Assembly: GCF_012034205.1 (NCBI RefSeq)
Contig: NZ_JAATEM010000019.1
Coordinates: forward strand, 1 to 64,000
DNA from: Streptomyces composti
Lineage (GTDB): Bacteria; Actinomycetota; Actinomycetes; Streptomycetales; Streptomycetaceae
Direction: 5' to 3'
DNA length: 64,000 bases
The position numbers were made by a program, and so were the translations under genes. The notes beneath the pieces are model-generated. The model searched no databases. It saw only the letters and a program-made list of their open reading frames with translations, and was not told the DNA's origin. Below are positions 59,468-64,000 of the stretch, piece by piece (the stretch's first letter is position 1; the number at the start of each line of letters is the position of its first letter).

Positions 59468-61072
59468 TCACCCGGCCGGCGCGACGCCCGCGCGGAGCAG
59501 ACCGTAGGTGTAGGCGTCCTCCAGGGCCTGCCAGGACGCGGCGATCACGTTCTCCGCGACGCCGACCGTGGACCACTCCCCCACGCCGTCGGAGGTGGAG
59601 ATCAGCACCCGGGTGGTGGACTGGGTGCCGTGCTTGCCCTCGAGGATGCGCACCTTGTAGTCGACCAGCTCCAGCTTGGCGAGCTGCGGGTAGATCTTCT
59701 CCAGGGCGACCCGCAGGGCGCGGTCCAGGGCGTTGACCGGGCCGTTGCCCTCGGCGGTGGCGACGATGCGCTCGCTCTTGGCCCACAGCTTCACCGTGGC
59801 CTCGTTGGCGTGGCTGCCGTCGGGACGGTCCTCGACGATGGCGCGCCAGGACTCGACCTGGAAGTACTTCAGCGGCTTGCCCTCGACCTCGGCGCGCAGC
59901 AGCAGCTCGAAGGAGGCGTCGGCGGCCTCGTAGGTGTAGCCCTCCAGCTCGCGCTCCTTGACCCGCTCCACGACCCGGGTGACCAGCTCGCGGTCGTCAC
60001 CGAGGTCGATGCCGAGCTCCTTGCCCTTGAGCTCGACGGAGGCGCGTCCGGCCATGTCGGAGACGAGCATCCGCATGGTGTTGCCGACCTGCTCGGGGTC
60101 GATGTGCTGGTACAGGTCCGGGTCCACCTTGATGGCGGAGGCGTGCAGCCCGGCCTTGTGCGCGAAGGCGGACAGGCCGACGTACGGCTGGTGGGTGGAG
60201 GGGGTGAGGTTGACGACCTCGGCGATGGCGTGGGAGATGCGGGTCATCTCGCGCAGCCGGCCCTCGGGCAGCACCTTCTTGCCGTACTTCAGCTCCAGTG
60301 CGGCCACCACCGGGAACAGGTTGGCGTTGCCGACCCGCTCGCCGTAGCCGTTGGCCGTGCACTGCACATGGGTGGCGCCGGCGTCGACGGCGGCGAGGGT
60401 GTTGGCGACCGCGCAGCCGGTGTCGTCCTGGGCGTGGATGCCCAGACGGGCGCCGGTGTCGGCGAGCACGGTGGCGACCACGGCCTGGATCTGGGCGGGG
60501 AGCATGCCGCCGTTGGTGTCGCACAGGACCACCACGTCGGCGCCGGCCTCGGCGGCGGTGCGCACAACCTGCTTGGCGTACTCGGGGTTGGCGCGGTAGC
60601 CGTCGAAGAAGTGCTCGCAGTCGACGAACACCCGGCGGCCCTGGGCGCGCAGGCAGGAGACGGTGTCGCGGACCATCTCCAGGTTCTCCTCGAGGGTGGT
60701 GCGCAGGGCGAGCTCGACATGCCGGTCGTGGGACTTGGCGACCAGGGTGACGACCGGGGCGCCGGACTCCAGCAGCGCCTTGACCTGCGGGTCCTGGTCG
60801 GCGGTGGTGCCCGCGCGGCGGGTGGAGCCGAAGGCGACCAGCTGGGCGTGCTGGAACTCGATCTCCTGCCGTGCGCGGGCGAAGAACTCGGTGTCCCGCG
60901 GGTTGGCGCCCGGCCAGCCGCCCTCGATGAAGCCCACGCCGAACTCGTCCAGGTGCCGTGCGATGGCCAGCTTGTCGGCGACCGTGAGGTTGATGCCCTC
61001 GCGCTGGGCGCCGTCGCGCAGAGTGGTGTCGAAGACGTGGAACGAGTCGTCGAGCTCGCTGGTTGCGGTCAT
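59468..61072 (-). CDS. cimA: Citramalate synthase (LeuA-family)
   Basis: 534 residues. An acyl-CoA condensing enzyme related to isopropylmalate synthase: FHVFDTTLRDGAQREGINLT near the N-terminus, HAQDDTGCAVANTLAAVDAG with metal ligands, and CTANGYGERVGNANL. A C-terminal LeuA-type regulatory domain follows (EGNGPVNALDRALRVALEKI, ILEGKHGTQSTTRVLISTSD). It would condense pyruvate with acetyl-CoA to citramalate, feeding isoleucine synthesis. Upstream is a hairpin-T-tract leader and a short peptide with two Ile codons, suggesting attenuation. ATG 61072. Confidence 0.9.
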   Translation of the reverse strand: MTATSELDDSFHVFDTTLRDGAQREGINLTVADKLAIARHLDEFGVGFIEGGWPGANPRDTEFFARARQEIEFQHAQLVAFGSTRRAGTTADQDPQVKALLESGAPVVTLVAKSHDRHVELALRTTLEENLEMVRDTVSCLRAQGRRVFVDCEHFFDGYRANPEYAKQVVRTAAEAGADVVVLCDTNGGMLPAQIQAVVATVLADTGARLGIHAQDDTGCAVANTLAAVDAGATHVQCTANGYGERVGNANLFPVVAALELKYGKKVLPEGRLREMTRISHAIAEVVNLTPSTHQPYVGLSAFAHKAGLHASAIKVDPDLYQHIDPEQVGNTMRMLVSDMAGRASVELKGKELGIDLGDDRELVTRVVERVKERELEGYTYEAADASFELLLRAEVEGKPLKYFQVESWRAIVEDRPDGSHANEATVKLWAKSERIVATAEGNGPVNALDRALRVALEKIYPQLAKLELVDYKVRILEGKHGTQSTTRVLISTSDGVGEWSTVGVAENVIAASWQALEDAYTYGLLRAGVAPAG

Positions 61073-61182
61073 GGTCTGAAGGCTCCTGAAGTTGGATCTC
61101 GGTCTACCGGAATGACCGGCTCCACCGTCCCCCCATGGTCCCTCGCGCTCGCCTCCCGGCGGTGGGTGGGGCCGGGAAACAG

Positions 61183-61208
61183 AAAAACCTCTCGCGGGTG
61201 CGAGAGGT
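61183..61208 (-). terminator. Possible attenuator of cimA
   Basis: Reading leftwards: ACCTCTCGC-ACCC-GCGAGAGGT (61208-61187) followed by a T run (61187-61183), about 110 bases before cimA. A rho-independent terminator inside the leader of a branched-chain amino-acid gene. Confidence 0.7.
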
Positions 61209-61261
61209 CTGCGCGCGGGTCGAGGACGACGGTGTCCGCCCGTACGGTGTCGTACGTGCGG

Positions 61262-61312
61262 TCACTGCGGACCGGCGCGCCTGCTGCCAATAATCGTGGC
61301 GAACGAGAGCAC
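61262..61312 (-). CDS. Possible leader peptide of cimA
   Basis: 16 codons, GTG 61312 to TGA 61264: VLSFATIIGSRRAGPQ. Two consecutive ATT codons (61294-61289), rare in Streptomyces, would slow ribosomes on low isoleucyl-tRNA, just ahead of the attenuator. No strong Shine-Dalgarno sequence is visible, so translation is uncertain. Confidence 0.4.
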   Translation of the reverse strand: MLSFATIIGSRRAGPQ

Positions 61313-61377
61313 GGGGGCAGTCTGGCACAATCCGCCCCCGCGCTCACCGACTGTCTCAGGATGCGGGCGGTGGGTGG

Positions 61378-61914
61378 TCAGCGCAGCCGGCGCACGAACC
61401 CGTCATCGCTGCCGTCATCGGCGACGAGCTGTGCGGAGCCGCTGCCGAAGCCGATGTGCCGGGCGCCCTCGGTCACCGCGCTCACCCGTACTCCCGCGTC
61501 CGTCACCGGCCCGCCGGTGACGGACTCGCTGATCGGACGGCTGGTCCCGGTGCGCAGGTCGTACAGGTAGGCGTTGGCCGGGGCCCGGGTGCCGTCCGGA
61601 AGGCGCGGCGCCGCCACGTAGGCCACGTGGCCGCCGTCCGGGCTGATCACGGGCTCGTCGTGCAGCTCGGTCCCGGGGGCCGTCTCCAGTCGCAGGGTGA
61701 CGTCCCGGTCGAGGTCGCGCACGTAGAGGCCGGACGAGTCCGGGGCCTCGCCGGGCGCCAGAGCGTCGTCGAAGCTCCTGAAGGCGACCCGGGTGCCGTC
61801 CGCGGAGAGCGTGGCGGGCATCGCGTACTGCGGGGACGGGGTGCCGTCGGCCCTGACGCCGACCCGTTCCTCGGTGCCGGTGCGGCGGTCGTGCACCCAG
61901 GTGACCGTGGGCCG
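61378..61914 (-). pseudogene. 5'-truncated TolB-like beta-propeller gene
   Basis: The C-terminal part of a PD40/TolB-type propeller: WVHDRRTGTEERVGV, TLSADGTRVAFRSFDD, LYVRDLDRDVTLRLET, VISPDGGHVAYVAAP. The upstream frame is closed at 61915-61917 exactly where the opposite-strand transporter fragment begins, so the 5' end has been lost. An ATG-less short frame (from 61896) is unlikely to be expressed. Confidence 0.65.
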
Positions 61915-62249
61915 TCATCACCCTGACCGGCCACATCCGCTGCGGCGGCGTCTACGACCCGGACGCCCTCCAGGTCTTCAACCGCCGCTCACGCGGCGGC
62001 ATCTACTGGTACCGGGGCGGCTGGAACCTGCCGGCCACCTTCTCCTGGGCGGCGGGCGCGCTGGTCGGCGTCCTGTCCGTGTCCCTGCCGTCCTACGAGG
62101 GCCCGCTGCTGTCCCTCACCGGCGGCGTCGACTGCAGCTTCCTGCTGTCCGCCGTCACCGGCGGCCTCGCCTACCTCCTGACCACTCCGTCCCGCCCCGC
62201 CACCCCCCGGACGGCGGAACCGGCGCCGGAAGACCAACTCGTCGGCTGA
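61905..62249 (+). pseudogene. 5'-truncated NCS1-type permease gene
   Basis: About 114 codons of the C-terminus of a cytosine/purine/allantoin-type (NCS1) permease: VITLTGHIRCGGVYDPDALQ, FNRRSRGGIYWYRGGWN, ATFSWAAGALVGVLSV, GVDCSFLLSAVTGGLAYLL. An in-frame TGA at 61902-61904 and no start codon show that the 5' part is missing. It abuts the truncated propeller gene head-to-head. Confidence 0.65.
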
Positions 62250-62281
62250 CACCACCGGCGAAGCCCCCTCAGAAACCCGAA

Positions 62282-62323
62282 CGCCCACCCCGCCACCGAC
62301 AGCGTCGGACGGCGGGGTGGGCG
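62282..62323. terminator. Terminator between ilvE and the permease fragment
   Basis: Perfect 13-bp stem CGCCCACCCCGCC / GGCGGGGTGGGCG (62282-62294, 62311-62323), 41 bases after the ilvE stop reading leftwards; may act in both directions. Confidence 0.7.
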
Positions 62324-62363
62324 AGGCCCGGGGGGCCGGGGGCGGAGCCCCGGGCAACGACGC

Positions 62364-63452
62364 TCAGCCCAGCGGATGCATCCACCCGTGCTTGTCCTCG
62401 GCCGTCCCCCGCTGAATGTCCAGCAGCGCGCTCCGCAGCCGCAGGGTCACCTCACCCGGCTCCCCGCCCGACTGCTGCCACTCGGCCCCGGCCCGCTTGA
62501 CCGTGCCGACCGGAGTGATCACCGCCGCCGTGCCGCAGGCGAACACCTCGGTCAGGCTCCCGTTCTCCGAGTCCCGCTGCCACTGCTCCACGGACACCCG
62601 CTCCTCCACCGCCTCGTAGCCGAGGTCCCGGGCCACGGTCAGCAGCGAGTCACGTGTGACGCCCTCCAGGATCGAGCCGGTCAGGGTCGGCGTGACGATC
62701 TTGTCCCCGTACACGAAGTACAGGTTCATGCCGCCGAGCTCCTCGACCCACTTGTGCTCCACCGCGTCGAGGTAGCACACCTGGTCGCAGCCCTCGGCCG
62801 CCGCCTCCGCCTGCGCCAGCAGCGACGCCGCGTAGTTGCCGCCGGTCTTGGCCGCGCCCATGCCGCCCGGCACGGCCCGCACCCGGTCCTCGGACACCCA
62901 GATGGAGACCGGCTTCACGCCGCCGGGGAAGTACGCCCCGGCCGGCGAGGCGATCACCAGGAACAGGTACTCGTTGGCCGGCTTCACCCCGAGCCCCACC
63001 TCGGTGGCGATCATGAACGGGCGCAGGTAGAGCGACTCCTCGCCGCCGTGCGCCGGCACCCACGCCTTGTCCTGCTTGACCAGCGCGTCGCACGCCTCGA
63101 TGAAGGTCTCGACGGGCAGCTCCGGCATGGCGAGCCGCCGGGCGGACCGCTGGAAGCGCCTGGCGTTCTGGTCGGGCCGGAAGGTGGCGACCGAGCCGTC
63201 GGGCTGGCGGTAGGCCTTCAGCCCCTCGAAGATCTCCTGCGCGTAGTGCAGCACGGTGGTCGCCGGGTCGAGCTGGATCGGCGCGTACGGGACGAGCTGG
63301 CCGTCGTGCCAGCCGCGCCCCTCGGTCCACTTGATCGTCACCATGTGGTCGGTGAAGTGGCGGCCGAATCCCGGGTTGGCCAGGATCGCCTCCCGCTCCG
63401 CGTCCGAGAGCGGGTGGGCGGAGGGCTTGAGCTCGATCGTGGGCGTCGTCAT
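62364..63452 (-). CDS. ilvE: Branched-chain amino-acid aminotransferase
   Basis: 362-residue fold-type IV PLP enzyme performing the last step of Val, Leu and Ile synthesis. HYAQEIFEGLKAYRQPDGSV, PLP Lys202 in GAAKTGGNYAASLLAQ, VCYLDAVEHKWVEELGGMNL, and CGTAAVITPVG. ATG 63452 with AAGGA upstream. Lies downstream of leuB on the same strand across a terminator. Confidence 0.96.
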   Translation of the reverse strand: MTTPTIELKPSAHPLSDAEREAILANPGFGRHFTDHMVTIKWTEGRGWHDGQLVPYAPIQLDPATTVLHYAQEIFEGLKAYRQPDGSVATFRPDQNARRFQRSARRLAMPELPVETFIEACDALVKQDKAWVPAHGGEESLYLRPFMIATEVGLGVKPANEYLFLVIASPAGAYFPGGVKPVSIWVSEDRVRAVPGGMGAAKTGGNYAASLLAQAEAAAEGCDQVCYLDAVEHKWVEELGGMNLYFVYGDKIVTPTLTGSILEGVTRDSLLTVARDLGYEAVEERVSVEQWQRDSENGSLTEVFACGTAAVITPVGTVKRAGAEWQQSGGEPGEVTLRLRSALLDIQRGTAEDKHGWMHPLG

Positions 63453-63643
63453 GAGTGGTTGTCCTTCACCGAGTTGTAGTGACGGGCCGCGCACACGCCC
63501 CCACGGCCGGTGGCCGATGCTAGGACGTCCGAGCATTCCCTCATTCCGCGGCTCCGCGTTCGATTATCGCCCGGGGCGGTCGCGGGCGGAACGGGGGGAA
63601 TGCGGCCCGGTGGTCGAATGGTGGCACCCGGCTCGGGCATGCG

Positions 63644-63671
63644 AAAGCCGCCGGGCGCGTCCCGGCGGCTT
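63644..63671 (-). terminator. Terminator of leuB
   Basis: Perfect 11-bp stem AAGCCGCCGGG / CCCGGCGGCTT with a CGCGT loop, 33 bases after the leuB stop; a short T run follows in the leftward direction. Confidence 0.75.
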
Positions 63672-63704
63672 CGCCTTGCTGCAGTGAGGTCGAACGCGCG
63701 CCGG

Positions 63705-64000
63705 TCAGCCCGCTACGCGTACGGCGAGCGCGTCGCCGATCTCGGAGGTGCTGCGGGCGGGCAGGGCGCCGCGCTCCGCGAGGTCGGCGGAGACGGCCTG
63801 CTCGATGCGGTCGGCCTCGGTGTCGTAGCCGAGGTGGCGCAGCAGCAGGGCGACGGACAGGACCGTGGCGGTGGGGTCGGCCTTGCCCTGGCCGGCGATG
63901 TCCGGGGCGGAGCCGTGCACCGGCTCGAACATCGACGGGAACTCGCGGCTGGGGTTGATGTTGCCGGACGCCGCGACGCCGATGCCGCCGGAGACGGCCG
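63705..64000 (-). CDS. leuB: 3-isopropylmalate dehydrogenase, C-terminal part
   Basis: Only the last ~98 codons are in the window. GGIGVAASGNINPSREFPSM, FEPVHGSAPDIAGQGKADPT and ATVLSVALLLRHLGYD are typical of LeuB C-termini. The gene continues beyond 64000. With leuCD elsewhere in the window it completes the leucine branch after isopropylmalate synthase. Confidence 0.95.
   Translation of the reverse strand, partial: AVSGGIGVAASGNINPSREFPSMFEPVHGSAPDIAGQGKADPTATVLSVALLLRHLGYDTEADRIEQAVSADLAERGALPARSTSEIGDALAVRVAG

Noticed and set aside
1..64000. CRISPR array, rRNA genes, prophage or secondary-metabolite cluster
   Set aside because: No regularly spaced identical repeats, no rRNA sequence, no phage structural genes and no PKS/NRPS modules were seen.

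Overview
The window is a stretch of Streptomyces chromosome. GC is very high with strong third-position GC bias. The gene order mutM-rnc-rpmF-DUF177-sepIVA-coaD-rsmD-recG ... rpmB-thiD-thiL-ddl-gpsA-plsC-cofC-hupS-leuDC-ndgR-tRNAs-gltX-two conservons-accB/accE ... cimA-ilvE-leuB matches, from memory, the S. coelicolor SCO5522 to SCO5573 interval read backwards. Most housekeeping genes lie on the minus strand.

Bases 1 to about 3994 are foreign and decaying. This part has an LtrA-like membrane protein, a shortened TetR regulator, a doubly frameshifted small gene and a dead IS256-family element. It ends inside mutM: the last ~48 codons of mutM use non-Streptomyces codons (TCA, TTT, AGA, CGA, TGT) while the reading frame and zinc finger stay intact. 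This looks like an integration junction that replaced the 3' end of mutM.

Bases 3.8-11.3 kb hold DNA repair, RNA processing, ribosome and envelope genes: mutM, rnc, rpmF, a YceD/DUF177 protein, a SepIVA-like DivIVA protein, coaD, rsmD and recG. An 890-base gene-free stretch with degenerate ~160-bp repeats separates recG from a two-gene module, an HSP90 homologue translationally coupled to a ~1030-residue TPR-like protein. This module sits between recG and a DAK2/FakA-like gene.

Bases 17-30 kb carry rpmB (long structured leader, clean terminator), thiD-thiL, a stand-alone RAM-domain protein, a DUF3515 lipoprotein, ddl, a plsC-gpsA pair, cofC, hupS, leuC-leuD and divergent ndgR with a near-perfect palindrome in the shared promoter region. 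Bases 31.2-31.75 kb hold five minus-strand tRNA genes (Gln, Glu, Glu, Gln, Glu in transcription order), followed by HAD hydrolase, gltX and an FAH-family gene.

Bases 35-46.4 kb contain a small peptide gene with an internal duplication, then two complete tandem conservons (cvnA-B-C-D twice): sensor-kinase-like protein, roadblock protein, DUF742 protein and small GTPase. They share a conserved C-terminal motif at the end of long disordered CvnA tails.

Bases 46.5-64 kb hold accB-accE (acyl-CoA carboxylase), a secreted PL8 lyase, an SDR, a B12-radical SAM protein resembling hopanoid C-3 methylase HpnR, a DMT transporter, a GT4 glycosyltransferase, yceI, a YdeI-like gene, a membrane protein with a Gly/Phe tail, cimA behind a possible attenuator, a junction of two 5'-truncated genes, ilvE and the 3' end of leuB. 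Branched-chain amino-acid synthesis recurs (leuCD-ndgR, cimA, ilvE, leuB), close to acyl-CoA carboxylase genes that use related acyl-CoA precursors.
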